DNA of 64,000 nt from CAWCDJ01 sp963796675 (GCA_963796675.1 CAWCMS010000007.1:124001-188000), one strand, 5' to 3'. Shown: positions 41,691 to 50,521, numbered from the stretch's first letter. The notes: a model not told the origin generated them from the sequence alone. Numbers and translations are program-made.

Positions 41691-42755
41691 GTAGTTGCGG
41701 ACGAACGTATCCCGCGGCAGTCCCTTGGCTCGCGCCACGTGCCGTAAGTTGAGCGCTTCGGCGCGAGTCATCCGTCCACCGAGCGCCACGAAGTATGGCG
41801 GCCGGTCCTTCGCTTTCGGCGCAAATACCGTTGCGTGAAGCCCGGGCCACTTGGCATTGATGGAGTGCGCCTTCTTTTCGGCGTCCTTGTAGTGGTTATA
41901 AGTGTAGGCCACCACGCGCCAGACCGCGTCGGTATGCGACGCCCGGGACGGTGGTTCTTCCGCCGCGGGGATGGGACGAGCCGTAGCCGGCTGCCGGGGA
42001 GCCTCCTCAGGCGTCTGTGTGGCGGGCGAGGGAGAAGGTACCGCAGGCTTGGATGGCTTCAGCACGAACGCGATTCCGAAAGCGATGACCAGTCCGGCCA
42101 CCGCACCGTAGGCCCAGGTCGGTACGGTACGCTCCGCGGGCTCATCGTCTTCCTTCCGCACCACCGGTGGCGGAAGCACCGGTACCGGCGCCACGAGCTT
42201 AACGGGCTTAGCCGGCTCGGGATAAGGAAGCCCGACCAATTTGTACAACGCGCGCCGATCGTCTTCGGGCGTAATCCCGGAGCCGGCGGCCTCACGCAGT
42301 GTGTCGCTTGCCAGTTTCACGCGGTCGCCGACAGCCACCACATGCTGGCCATCGACGGCGCCGTGCACCATGCCATGCGCATGCACGTAATCGAGAGCCG
42401 CCAGGCATGCCGTCAGAGTCTCCCGCGCGTCTGCTTCATCGAGTTGCTTGTCGCCCATGGCAGACGCCAGGTTGTCGTCCGGATATTCGAAGACGGCGAA
42501 GATGACCGGGCCGCTGTCCGTCAGCGCGTGGCCGCAATCGAACATCGGCAGCAGATTGGAATGAGAAAGCAGACGCGTGGCCTGCCACGCATCCAGGCAG
42601 CGGGATGCCGCCGGCATCAGCTTGAGCGCGGCGCGCTCGCCAGACCGCGATGCGCTGAGATACCACGCAGCCGCATCGTCTCCGCCTAAATACTGTTCCA
42701 GCCTGTACTGGCCGGCGAGAGTTACTCCCGCGAGATGGTTCCAGAGTCGAATCAT
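41682..42755 (-). CDS. Pseudokinase-like protein with TM helix and C-terminal SPOR domain
   Basis: The first 175 residues have a Ser/Thr kinase fold outline: glycine-loop remnant (QYRLEQYLGGDDAAAWYL), the VAIK-type lysine (AALKLM), the hinge (VFEYPDDNLASAM) and the catalytic loop region AHGMVHGAVDGQHVVAV. The HRD Asp is replaced (HGA), the following Lys is missing and the DFG is lost, so it should be catalytically dead. A proline-rich stretch, a TM helix (about 215-232), another Pro/Ala linker and a SPOR domain (about 275-355: VWRVVAYTYNHYKDAEKKAH...ALGGRMTRAEALNLR) follow. SPOR domains bind denuded peptidoglycan at septa. The start is taken as the ATG at 42755; a TTG at 42761 is possible. 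It is divergent from a bactofilin gene. Confidence 0.8.
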   Translation of the reverse strand: MIRLWNHLAGVTLAGQYRLEQYLGGDDAAAWYLSASRSGERAALKLMPAASRCLDAWQATRLLSHSNLLPMFDCGHALTDSGPVIFAVFEYPDDNLASAMGDKQLDEADARETLTACLAALDYVHAHGMVHGAVDGQHVVAVGDRVKLASDTLREAAGSGITPEDDRRALYKLVGLPYPEPAKPVKLVAPVPVLPPPVVRKEDDEPAERTVPTWAYGAVAGLVIAFGIAFVLKPSKPAVPSPSPATQTPEEAPRQPATARPIPAAEEPPSRASHTDAVWRVVAYTYNHYKDAEKKAHSINAKWPGLHATVFAPKAKDRPPYFVALGGRMTRAEALNLRHVARAKGLPRDTFVRNYSD

Positions 42756-42881
42756 AGGCAATTCCGGATTCGGGTGGCGCGATTATCTTTCATGGTAAAG
42801 CAAGATGCGAAAAATAGAACACGTAAAAGTTACGCGAGCGCGGCGCGCGTTCGCGCCCGAACATTTGTATTTCCGTACTGT

Positions 42882-42912
42882 TTGACATGGCCCTTCACAT
42901 GCACGCTATGTT
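42882..42912 (+). promoter_or_regulatory. Probable promoter of the bactofilin gene
   Basis: TTGACA at 42882-42887 and TATGTT at 42907-42912 with a 19-base spacer (GCTATG at 42905 would give 17). It lies in the 194-base interval between the divergent pseudokinase-SPOR and bactofilin genes, the AT-richest stretch nearby. An AAGGAG Shine-Dalgarno follows at about 42936-42941. Confidence 0.45.
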
Positions 42913-42949
42913 GTCTTTTATACCGAGACCAATTTAAGGAGAAACGCCC

Positions 42950-43450
42950 TTGTGGAATAAACAGCGCACCGACGAAACGCCCGGCCTGAGGCCGCAGCCC
43001 GCACCCGAGCCGCCAAGGACTTCCCCGCAGCCGGTGGTCTCCACACCACCACGGCATGAGCCTCCTACATCGCGGCAGACCGCCACCATCGGCGCTTCCA
43101 TGCAGATCAAAGGCGAGATTCGCACCCACGAGGAGCTGCTGGTGGATGGTGAGGTCGAAGGGTCGCTTGAATCGCACAGCCTCCTGACCGTGGGGCCGAA
43201 TGGCAAAGTGAAGGCAAATATCAGGGCTCGCGAAGTGGTCATCTACGGATCCGTGCGCGGCAACGTAGAGGTCATCGAGAAGATCGCGATCCGCGAAAAA
43301 GGCAGCCTGGTAGGCGATATCAAGACCGCCGGCATCAGCATCGACGACGGCGCCTACTTCAAGGGGAGCATCGATATTGTGCGGCCCGAGCCGAAAGTCA
43401 CCACCAAGCCCGTGAAGACCGAGGCGCAGGCCGAAGCGCGGGTCGGGTAA
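42950..43450 (+). CDS. Bactofilin family cytoskeletal protein
   Basis: A 166-residue protein with a proline-rich disordered N-terminus (residues 1-45), then the bactofilin beta-helix: ATIGASMQIKGEIRTHEELLVDGEVEGSLESHS..LTVGPNGKVKANIRAREVVIYGSVRGNVEV..IREKGSLVGDIKTAGISIDDGAYFKGSID (shown here only by its key repeats), then a charged tail. Bactofilins form polar or septal filaments and recruit peptidoglycan enzymes. The start codon is TTG at 42950, nine bases after a good AAGGAG; no in-frame ATG or GTG exists before the fold. The divergent SPOR-domain gene makes a cell-envelope link likely. Confidence 0.88.
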   Translation: MWNKQRTDETPGLRPQPAPEPPRTSPQPVVSTPPRHEPPTSRQTATIGASMQIKGEIRTHEELLVDGEVEGSLESHSLLTVGPNGKVKANIRAREVVIYGSVRGNVEVIEKIAIREKGSLVGDIKTAGISIDDGAYFKGSIDIVRPEPKVTTKPVKTEAQAEARVG

Positions 43451-43461
43451 GAAACGCCTAA

Positions 43462-43502
43462 AGGTCCTATCGACGCATCCGATAAGCGTAACGTGAGGAC
43501 CT
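43462..43502. repeat. Nested inverted repeat in the leader of the EAL-HDOD gene
   Basis: AGGTCCT (43462-43468) pairs with AGGACCT (43496-43502). Inside it TATCG (43468-43472) and CGATA (43480-43484) form a smaller stem. CCTAAAGG occurs on each side of the structure (43457-43464 and 43500-43507), the second copy touching the TTG start. It could be an RNA leader fold or a protein site; it does not match the c-di-GMP riboswitch consensus. Confidence 0.4.
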
Positions 43503-43508
43503 AAAGGA

Positions 43509-44780
43509 TTGATCGCCAGCGATCCGGACGTGCGGCCGAGTCTTGAGGATCGGCCCGCTACGCTCACGTGTCCCTATTGCATCGGGCGGCAGCCGATTTA
43601 CGACGGGGCGCGACAGATCAGGGGATACGAACTTCTGTATAGGCGGCTGGCGTCCGACCAGCAAGCGGTCATTTCGAATCCCGACCGGGCCAGCGCCGAC
43701 GTCATTCTCAAAGCGTTTCTGTCGCTCTGTCTGCCCCACATCACCACCGGGCAACCGGTATACGTGAATTGCACCAAGGCGTTATTGGGGCTGCACCCGC
43801 TTCTGCCTCCGGAATCCTGTGTGCTCGAGGTGCTGGAGGATGTTCCGGCCGATGCGGAAACTTTCGGCTCCCTCCGGCGCCTGAAATCGCTCGGCTACCG
43901 GATCGCGCTCGATGACTTCGCGGCGGACGATCCGCGCTGGCCGCTGGTCCAACTGGCCGATCACGTCAAGGTGGACGTGCGCCTCGGCACTCCGGCGGAG
44001 GTGCGCGAACTCGTCGCCAAGCTGCGCGCCCGTCAGATTCCGGTGTTGGCGGAGAAGATCGAAACGGCCGAGGAATTCGATGATTTTCGCGCCCAGGGAT
44101 GCGAACTCTTCCAGGGGTACTACCTGCAGAAGCCGGAAACCCTCTGTGGCCAGCGCGTTCCCTCGAATCGCCTTTCCGTATTGTCTCTGGTGGCGGAATG
44201 CGCCAGCCCCGATTGGTCCGTCCACGCCGTAGCAGCGGCGATCGGCCGCGATCCATCGCTTACGTTCAGCCTGCTCCGGCTCGCAAACTCCGCGCTGTTT
44301 GGCAGCCGCGGCGTGCGGACGCTCGAAGGGGCGGTGACGGCGCTCGGAATCGACCGCGTCTACCGCTTGTCGATCCTGATCGTCCTGGCCGACCTGAACG
44401 ACGGACCCATCGGCTACCTGGAGTTCGCCCTACAGCGCGCCCGCGCCTGTGAATTGATCGCCGAGACGTGCGGAGCCTCACGTTACGAGGCCTACATGGT
44501 GGGGATGCTGTCCGCTCTCGACTCCATTTTAGGAATTCCGCTGGAGACCGTGGTCAGTTCGCTCCCCGTGGATTCGAGCATCAAAGAGGCTATTGTGGCG
44601 CGCAGTGGTCCGCTTGGTGCGATCCTGGATGCCGTTCTTGCGTTCGAAGCGGCAGACTTCGCCGGCGCCGCGCGCCTCGGCCGTCCGCTACCCGAAATCG
44701 AGCACAGCTTCTGGGAGGCCGCGGAATATTCTGTGACGACGCTCGCAGGTCTGGCTATATCCCAGACCGAAGACCAGTAA
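43509..44780 (+). CDS. EAL-HDOD (YuxH-type) signalling protein
   Basis: A 423-residue protein. Residues about 22-215 are an EAL-like domain beginning YCIGRQPIYDGARQIRGYELLYR; the EAL triad is YEL and the metal-binding DDFA is kept, but other catalytic glutamates are not obvious, so cyclic-di-GMP hydrolysis is doubtful. Residues about 220-410 are an HDOD domain (VAAAIGRDPSLTFSLLRLANSALFG, ALGIDRVYRLSILIVL). The same two-domain arrangement is found in E. coli-type YuxH and CdgJ proteins that influence motility. The start is a TTG with poor spacing from AAAGGA, so the exact 5' end is uncertain. It is downstream of the bactofilin gene and may belong to the same transcript. Confidence 0.85.
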   Translation: MIASDPDVRPSLEDRPATLTCPYCIGRQPIYDGARQIRGYELLYRRLASDQQAVISNPDRASADVILKAFLSLCLPHITTGQPVYVNCTKALLGLHPLLPPESCVLEVLEDVPADAETFGSLRRLKSLGYRIALDDFAADDPRWPLVQLADHVKVDVRLGTPAEVRELVAKLRARQIPVLAEKIETAEEFDDFRAQGCELFQGYYLQKPETLCGQRVPSNRLSVLSLVAECASPDWSVHAVAAAIGRDPSLTFSLLRLANSALFGSRGVRTLEGAVTALGIDRVYRLSILIVLADLNDGPIGYLEFALQRARACELIAETCGASRYEAYMVGMLSALDSILGIPLETVVSSLPVDSSIKEAIVARSGPLGAILDAVLAFEAADFAGAARLGRPLPEIEHSFWEAAEYSVTTLAGLAISQTEDQ

Positions 44781-44811
44781 TTGTACACCGTATTCAGTTA
44801 TCATCCGTTGT

Positions 44812-45993
44812 GTGAGCACCCCTCCTACGAACCGCCGCCGTTTCATCGGCGCCGCCATCGCCACCGCCGCGTCCTACGGCCGGATCCTGGGCGCCAATGA
44901 CCGAATCCGCGTCGGCGAGATCGGTACCGGCAGCCGCGGCCAATACCTGCTTTCGAACGTCAAGCAGATCGAGGGCACCGAAATCGTGGCTCTGTGCGAT
45001 GTCTATGAGCCGCACAGCGAGCGCGCCAAGTCGCGTTACGCTCCCGCGGCCACCACCACCACGGACCATCGCGTGCTGCTCGAACGCAACGATATCGACG
45101 CCGTCGTAATCGCTACGCCCGATCACTGGCACGTCCCCATCACCATCGACGCCGTGCGCGCCGGCAAAGACGTGTACTGCGAAAAGCCCGTCACCCACAC
45201 CATCGCGGAAGGCGCGCCGCTCATCGCCGCCGTCCACGACAGCAAACGAGTGGTGCAGACCGGAACGCAGCAGCGAAGCTGGCCGCACTACCTGCATGCC
45301 AAACAACTGATCGACGCCGGCGAACTGGGACAGGTCACCTTCATCCGCACCTATTGGTATCAGAACCACATCGCCAACCAGGACGCCGGTCCGGACATCG
45401 ACACCTCCAAACTCGATTGGAAGCGCTTCCTGGGTTCGGCCTCCGACCGCCCGTTCGATGCCGACCAGTATGCCCACTGGCGCTGGTATTGGGACTTCGG
45501 CGGCGGCGCCATGACCGACCTTTTCATTCACTGGGTGGATGTGGCGCAGTGGTATCTCGGAGACGATATGCCCGAAGGCGCAACCGCCACCGGCGTCAAG
45601 GCTCTCCTGCAGCAGAGGCAGACGCCCGACACCATGTCCGCGGCCTTGCGATACCGCCGCGCCGTAGTGGAGTTCGATAGCGCGCTACTTGGCTATATCG
45701 AAGGCGGCGGCCTGATGATTCGCGGCACCAAGGCTGCGATGCGGCTGCACCGCAGCGGTTACGAGGTTTACGCCGAAGTCCCGCACTACACCGAAGACTT
45801 CACCACACCGCCGGCGGTTAAGAAGGAGAAGTCGCCGCGCGATGGCGGGCTAGACCACATGCAGAACTTCCTGGACTGCGTCCGTTCTCGGAATACTCCG
45901 ACGGCCCCCGTCGAAATCGGGGTGGCCGCGGCACGTGCCGGCCACATCGCCAACCTCGCCATGCGCGGCAACGGAGTCTGGACTCCGGCATAA
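44812..45993 (+). CDS. Tat-exported Gfo/Idh/MocA family oxidoreductase
   Basis: A 393-residue NAD(P)-dependent sugar or inositol dehydrogenase-like protein. It opens from a GTG with a twin-arginine leader (NRRRFIGAAIATAAS). The Rossmann part has RVGEIGTGSRGQYLL, ALCDVYEPHSERA, VVIATPDHWHVPI and the conserved AGKDVYCEKPVTHT with the catalytic Lys. The C-terminal alpha/beta domain includes WDFGGGAMTDLFIHWVDVAQWYLG and GLDHMQNFLDCVRSR. Exported members are typical of Bryobacterales and planctomycetes and probably carry a tightly bound cofactor. The substrate is unknown. The next gene starts four bases downstream. Confidence 0.87.
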   Translation: MSTPPTNRRRFIGAAIATAASYGRILGANDRIRVGEIGTGSRGQYLLSNVKQIEGTEIVALCDVYEPHSERAKSRYAPAATTTTDHRVLLERNDIDAVVIATPDHWHVPITIDAVRAGKDVYCEKPVTHTIAEGAPLIAAVHDSKRVVQTGTQQRSWPHYLHAKQLIDAGELGQVTFIRTYWYQNHIANQDAGPDIDTSKLDWKRFLGSASDRPFDADQYAHWRWYWDFGGGAMTDLFIHWVDVAQWYLGDDMPEGATATGVKALLQQRQTPDTMSAALRYRRAVVEFDSALLGYIEGGGLMIRGTKAAMRLHRSGYEVYAEVPHYTEDFTTPPAVKKEKSPRDGGLDHMQNFLDCVRSRNTPTAPVEIGVAAARAGHIANLAMRGNGVWTPA

Positions 45994-45997
45994 CTCT

Positions 45998-47095
45998 ATG
46001 GATGGGCCAGCGGTCTCCGGCACCCTGCTTGTCCTGTTCTGTTACGACCTGAGCGACGCCATCCACCTCGAGGAGATGCGGCGCATCGTCGGGGCGCCGC
46101 CGCGCGGCAGGGAGCCCTCTTTCCGGCATGTTGTCCCGCAGTACGTTCAGTTTGCGCAGCCGCCCGTCATCGAGGCGCTGCCGCCGCAGGAGATCGCCGG
46201 GCAGAGTGCCCGCGGCCGGCTGAGCTACTACGATTACGGCGTGGTCACCGCGCTCTTCGAGATCCCTTTCGAAGGCTCGTGGGACGACCTGATCGCGCTT
46301 TCAACCCGCTCGATCAACGCACCCGAACTGGAGCAGCATGCCGCCGCCATCGTCCGCGAACGGTTGCCGAAGATGGCGCCCGCGCTCGCGGCCCCTAATC
46401 AGCGCCAGCTCAAGGAAGACTACTACATCTTCTACATCCGCGGGTGGCAGGAGCCGGACGTCGACGCCCCCGCGACCGGCGCCGCGCTGATCGAGCGCCG
46501 CGGCCATGAAATCGCCCAGATCATTCGCGGCGAGCGCGCCCGCTTCGCGGCTTCCGAGATCGCCGAGATCCTGGAATCGCACATTTCGTATTACGAGAAC
46601 GACCTGCTCGTGGTCGGCTGGTCGGCCGCCCTGATTTATGACACACCCGAAGGCGCGGTCCCGACCATCCAACTGCTCGAATTCGCCAACACGCAGCTTC
46701 TCGAATTCCGCTACTACGACGAGGTCCTGAGCGACCTTCTTTCGCAGTCTCATCGCAATCTGCAGCGCGGCGTCGGCGCGCTGGCCCGCTGGAGGATGGC
46801 GCACGAAGCCGAACGCCTGAACACCATCCGGCTCGAGATCCGCGACCTGACCGAGCGCGTCGATAATTCGATCAAGTTCCTCAGCGACATGTTCTCGGCG
46901 CGCCTCTACCGCATGGCCGCGACGCGCATCGGCGTGCCCGATTACCGCACCCTGGTCGACCAGAAACTGCAGAGCGCCGGAGAGCTATACGGCTTCATGA
47001 TGGACCGTTTCTACCAGGGCCGCGCCTTCATCCTGGAGCTGATGGTGGTCATCATCCTGATCGTCGAGCTCTTTTATTTCTTCCGCGGGAGGTGA
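45998..47095 (+). CDS. C-terminally membrane-anchored protein of unknown function (RMD1/DUF155-like outline)
   Basis: A 365-residue protein from the ATG at 45998. The N-terminal 190 residues are mixed alpha/beta (LLVLFCYDLSDAIHLEEMRRI; YYIFYIRGWQEPD). The second half is long helices (EILESHISYYENDLLVVGW, LEFANTQLLEFRYYDEVLSDLL, IRDLTERVDNSIKFLSDMFSARLYRM), and a single TM closes the protein (AFILELMVVIILIVELFYFF). The helical part plus C-terminal TM resembles the layout of RMD1/DUF155 mitochondrial proteins, but I cannot confirm homology by eye. Its TGA overlaps a GTG (47092) that heads the next gene, suggesting coupled translation with the radical SAM-glycosyltransferase. Confidence 0.7.
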   Translation: MDGPAVSGTLLVLFCYDLSDAIHLEEMRRIVGAPPRGREPSFRHVVPQYVQFAQPPVIEALPPQEIAGQSARGRLSYYDYGVVTALFEIPFEGSWDDLIALSTRSINAPELEQHAAAIVRERLPKMAPALAAPNQRQLKEDYYIFYIRGWQEPDVDAPATGAALIERRGHEIAQIIRGERARFAASEIAEILESHISYYENDLLVVGWSAALIYDTPEGAVPTIQLLEFANTQLLEFRYYDEVLSDLLSQSHRNLQRGVGALARWRMAHEAERLNTIRLEIRDLTERVDNSIKFLSDMFSARLYRMAATRIGVPDYRTLVDQKLQSAGELYGFMMDRFYQGRAFILELMVVIILIVELFYFFRGR

Positions 47096-47155
47096 GCAAC
47101 GGGACACCCGACGCTGCCGCCGCGCGAGCCCGCTCGAACCCCTCAAACCCTCTGG

Positions 47156-49597
47156 GTGGAACTGACCTCGAAGTGTCCCTTCGATTGCGTCTTCTGTTCG
47201 CGGAAGAGCCGCCGGGGCGCGGGGGAGCATATGCCGTACCCGCTGTTCGAATCGCTGGTACGCCAGGTCCGCGGTCCGCGGAAATTCCTGCTGAACTACT
47301 CCGGCGAGTCCACGGTCTACCCCGAACTGGTCCCGGCGATCCGGCTCGCGCGATCCACCGGCGCAGCCGTGGAACTGGTTTCCGTGCTTGCTTCCGCGAG
47401 CGAGAGCCTGATCGGCGAGCTGGCCACCAGCGGCCTGACGCGTCTGACGGTCTCGATCCATGCGGCCGATGCCGAAGGCTACGCCGCGATCTACCGGCAC
47501 GGCTCCTTCGAGACGCTCCGCGCCCGCCTGGAGCGCTTCCTGGAGCTTTCCCGTGCGGCGCCGGATGCGCCGGCGGTCGACTTCGCTTTCGTCGCCATGC
47601 AGCGCAACGCCGCCTCTCTGGAGGCCGTTGCGGCAATGGCGCACTCGATGGGGATCCGCGGGATCTCGATATTTCCCGTGATCCGGCGCGATGAGATTCC
47701 GGTCGTCTTCCCGGTGGAACTGACGCCGCTCGGCACCCATCGCGACTCGTTTCGCGAGAGCCTCACTCGCGCCGTGGATGACGCACACGAACGGTTCCCG
47801 GAGATCGATTTCACCATCTGTAATCCGCATTTCAGCGGCGCCGCCGGGGCCCTGGGCGAGGTGCCGTCTCCCTGGCCCGGCGACCTGCCCGCGGGCGCGC
47901 GCATTCATTCCTGCGAGCAGAACCCCTGGGAAACGGCACACGTTCTTTCGAATGGCGACGTGGTGGCGTGCGAAGTCCACGACCGGGCGCCGCTCGGAAA
48001 CCTGTCCGAACAGAGTCTCGAAGAGATCTGGCACGGCGAAGCCTACCGCCGTTTCCGCGCCGGTTACGAATCCGGGGCGCTGGCGGAGTGCCGTGCCTGC
48101 CCCTGGAAGACCGCGTATCTGCCCGGTCCGCTCCGCGCCGAGATTCTGAGTGCGCGCGGCCGCAACGCACAACTCTGGCACGGCTGGCACGATTCGGCAG
48201 GCGAGCCGCACATCTGGGCCAGCCGCGAGGCTCAAGCGGTTCTCGATCCGCGTCCCGGCTCCGCTACCCTGCGGGTGAGCGGCATACTGCCTCCCGGCGA
48301 GGGCGGCGAACCTAATGAGCTCGCGGTATTCTGCAATCGGACTCTGGCCGGCCACATCCTCAACGAGTCACCCGAGATGCTGGCGTTCGAGCGCGATTTC
48401 GCGATCCCCGCCGATGCGGGACGCCCCTGGCGCATCGCGTTTCAAACTCGCCGCGCCTACGTCCCGGCCGACTGTGGAGCAGGCGCCGACCGTCGGGACC
48501 TCGGCTTCGCCCTGACTCTGCTCGCCTCGCTGCGGACGATCGACACAGAGGCGGTGGAGCGCCGGAAGGACGCGGTCGCGCCCCTGATTGAAACCGTGCA
48601 TTCGATCGATCGCCTGGGACACTTCGCCGGGCGCCATTTCCTCAGGCCGCACGGTGCCGGCGCGCTGCGCCGCTTCGCGCCGGGGCTTTCCGTCATCATC
48701 CCGGAGCGGGAGAACCTGTTGGAACTTGGCGCCTGCCTCGCCGCACTGCGTGAAGCCCTCGCACGTTGGAACGAACCGTCCGAGATCCTGCTGGTGGTCA
48801 ACGGCTGCGACGCCGGACCGTACCGCAAGCTGCGAGCTGAGTACCCGGAAATCCGCTGGCAGTTTCATCCGCGGCCCCTTTCCTTCAGCGCCGCCATCCT
48901 CGCGGGGCTGCGAAAGGCGCGCCACGACTGGGTCTATCTGCTCAATAGCGACGTGGCGCTTGCGCTCGACGCGCTGGCCGCCGCCGCACCACACCGCGGG
49001 CCGCACGTATTTTCCATCGCCTCGCAGATCCTGCTGAAAGACGCGACTCGCTTCCGTGAGGAGACCAACCGCACCACGCTGTTCCTGGAGGATGGTCTCG
49101 CGACCATTCACGACCTGATCCCCGAATCCGCCGACACCGTCGAGCATTTTTATTCGGGCGGGGGCGCGTCGTTCTTCGAGCGCCGTCTGCTACTGCGCGT
49201 GCTCGACCCGTGGGCCTACCGGCCGTTCTATTGGGAGGACGTGGAATGGGGCTGGAGAGCGCGGAAACTGGGCTTCCACTCGCTCTTCTGCGCGGCGTCA
49301 GTGGCCCATCACGCGCAGCATTCCACCATCGCGAAGTTTTACCCGTCCGAAGAGGTCGAGCGGATCGTGGAGCGCAACCGCTTCCTGTTCCAACTCCGCA
49401 ACTTCACCACCGCCGGAAAACTGGAGGAACTCGCGCTGGCCATCGCCCGCAGCGACGACGGCGTGTCGACCTACTTCCTGACGCCCGCCGCCCGCCTGCT
49501 CATCGCCCGCGGCCGCCTGTGGAACCACCGGGCCCCGGTACCGGATGAAGAACTGCTTTCATCGGCCCGCTCCGTGGAAACAGAGGCGCGACCGTAA
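47156..49597 (+). CDS. Radical SAM/SPASM - family 2 glycosyltransferase fusion protein
   Basis: The 813-residue frame from GTG 47156 starts VELTSKCPFDCVFCSRK, with the radical SAM CxxxCxxC. A SPASM-like region with two further Cys groups follows (IHSCEQNPWETAHVLSNGDVVACE; ALAECRACPW, residues about 255-320), then a beta-sandwich spacer (about 335-475). A GT2 domain follows (about 510-760: SVIIPERENLLELGACLAAL, LLVVNGCDAGPYRKL, VYLLNSDVALA, FYWEDVEWGWRARKLGF). GTG 47092, overlapping the upstream stop, opens a 20-residue leader in another frame; removing one base near 47150 would join it to this frame, so the true protein probably starts at 47092. Chemistry is unknown; a radical step on a glycan or peptide with sugar transfer is inferred. 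Confidence 0.8.
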   Translation: MELTSKCPFDCVFCSRKSRRGAGEHMPYPLFESLVRQVRGPRKFLLNYSGESTVYPELVPAIRLARSTGAAVELVSVLASASESLIGELATSGLTRLTVSIHAADAEGYAAIYRHGSFETLRARLERFLELSRAAPDAPAVDFAFVAMQRNAASLEAVAAMAHSMGIRGISIFPVIRRDEIPVVFPVELTPLGTHRDSFRESLTRAVDDAHERFPEIDFTICNPHFSGAAGALGEVPSPWPGDLPAGARIHSCEQNPWETAHVLSNGDVVACEVHDRAPLGNLSEQSLEEIWHGEAYRRFRAGYESGALAECRACPWKTAYLPGPLRAEILSARGRNAQLWHGWHDSAGEPHIWASREAQAVLDPRPGSATLRVSGILPPGEGGEPNELAVFCNRTLAGHILNESPEMLAFERDFAIPADAGRPWRIAFQTRRAYVPADCGAGADRRDLGFALTLLASLRTIDTEAVERRKDAVAPLIETVHSIDRLGHFAGRHFLRPHGAGALRRFAPGLSVIIPERENLLELGACLAALREALARWNEPSEILLVVNGCDAGPYRKLRAEYPEIRWQFHPRPLSFSAAILAGLRKARHDWVYLLNSDVALALDALAAAAPHRGPHVFSIASQILLKDATRFREETNRTTLFLEDGLATIHDLIPESADTVEHFYSGGGASFFERRLLLRVLDPWAYRPFYWEDVEWGWRARKLGFHSLFCAASVAHHAQHSTIAKFYPSEEVERIVERNRFLFQLRNFTTAGKLEELALAIARSDDGVSTYFLTPAARLLIARGRLWNHRAPVPDEELLSSARSVETEARP

Positions 49598-49639
49598 GGG
49601 AGCGCGTGCGAAAGGGCAAGAGACCTCACGGTCCGAGAC

Positions 49640-50467
49640 CTAGTGGGTCATCGAGTAGACGATGTAGTTCACGCCCAGCCGGATCGCCATGTCGGAGAAG
49701 CGCTCGGGGTAGTACGGATCGTCGGCCCATTCCCAAGCATCGCCGATGTCCGAGTTGTACGAGATCGCGATGATGATGCGGCCTTTGTCGTCATAGATGC
49801 CGCGCCAATGCGCGCCCTGGCCGCCATCCCAGCCGTTCTTGTAACCCTGTCGCAAGTGCGCCTGTCCGGGCACCTGGTACTTCTCTTTCAGGTTGTAGAC
49901 GGTGTGAAAGATCGGGTCGTCATCCGGAATCTCTTTGATCTGCTTTTCCGGAAATGCCTTGAGGATGCGCGATTCAAATTCACGCCACTCGGAGTTCCCG
50001 TGGAAATCGTCGGCCATGAAGAAGCCGCCGCGTTCCAGATACTCGCGGAGCGCTTTGCCCTGCTGGTCCGTCAGGCCCCATTCGCCGACCTGTACGGCAT
50101 AGAGCCATGGCCAGTCATACTGGTCGCCCTCATCGAGGTTGACGATCTGCTCGACCGAGCGGACGTCGATCCGGCTGAGCCTCCGCACCGCGAGCGAGAA
50201 GTGCCGGTCGGCGCGCGGAAAATCCTGGCTCCACAACGATACACCGGTGTGCCAGTCCAGATCGCGGCCGCGGTAGCCATTGAGCGGTCCGGGCGGAAAC
50301 ATCAGGCGGGCGAACGCCCACTCGGCCTTTTTCTGGTAATCGGGCGGAAGAGGGATGTCGCCCATGCTGTACTCGATGCCGTTCAATTCGCGGAAGGGGC
50401 GTTGGAACGCAAACAGCACGCCCATGAGGAAAAGGCCGCACGCAATGCCCCAGCCGATCTTCCGCAT
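49640..50467 (-). CDS. DUF4159 domain protein, membrane-anchored or secreted
   Basis: A 275-residue protein from the ATG at 50467 with a hydrophobic N-terminus (MRKIGWGIACGLFLMGVLFAFQ). The DUF4159 domain is recognised by WAFARLMFPPG, DLDWHTGVSLWSQDFPRADRHFSLAVRRL, YAVQVGEWGLTDQQGKALREYLERGGFFMADDFHG and GRIIIAISYNSDIGDAWEWADDPYYPERFSDMAIRLGVNYIVYSM (quoted in part). The fold is class I glutamine-amidotransferase-like, as in C-terminal domains of large aerotolerance-type membrane proteins, but the protein here is free-standing. The role is unknown. The gene is convergent with the radical SAM-GT2 gene. Confidence 0.82.
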   Translation of the reverse strand: MRKIGWGIACGLFLMGVLFAFQRPFRELNGIEYSMGDIPLPPDYQKKAEWAFARLMFPPGPLNGYRGRDLDWHTGVSLWSQDFPRADRHFSLAVRRLSRIDVRSVEQIVNLDEGDQYDWPWLYAVQVGEWGLTDQQGKALREYLERGGFFMADDFHGNSEWREFESRILKAFPEKQIKEIPDDDPIFHTVYNLKEKYQVPGQAHLRQGYKNGWDGGQGAHWRGIYDDKGRIIIAISYNSDIGDAWEWADDPYYPERFSDMAIRLGVNYIVYSMTH

Positions 50468-50521
50468 CCCGCAGATCTCTTTGCACCAGGATACCAGCAA
50501 GAGATCACGGCGGATGGCGGC

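Noticed and set aside
43451..43508. Cyclic-di-GMP (GEMM) riboswitch before the EAL-HDOD gene
   Set aside because: The conserved GEMM core sequences and tetraloop receptor are absent; the interval is too short.
46985..48355. A 456-residue minus-strand open frame across the radical SAM gene start
   Set aside because: Antisense shadow; spans two real genes on the other strand and shows no recognisable domain.
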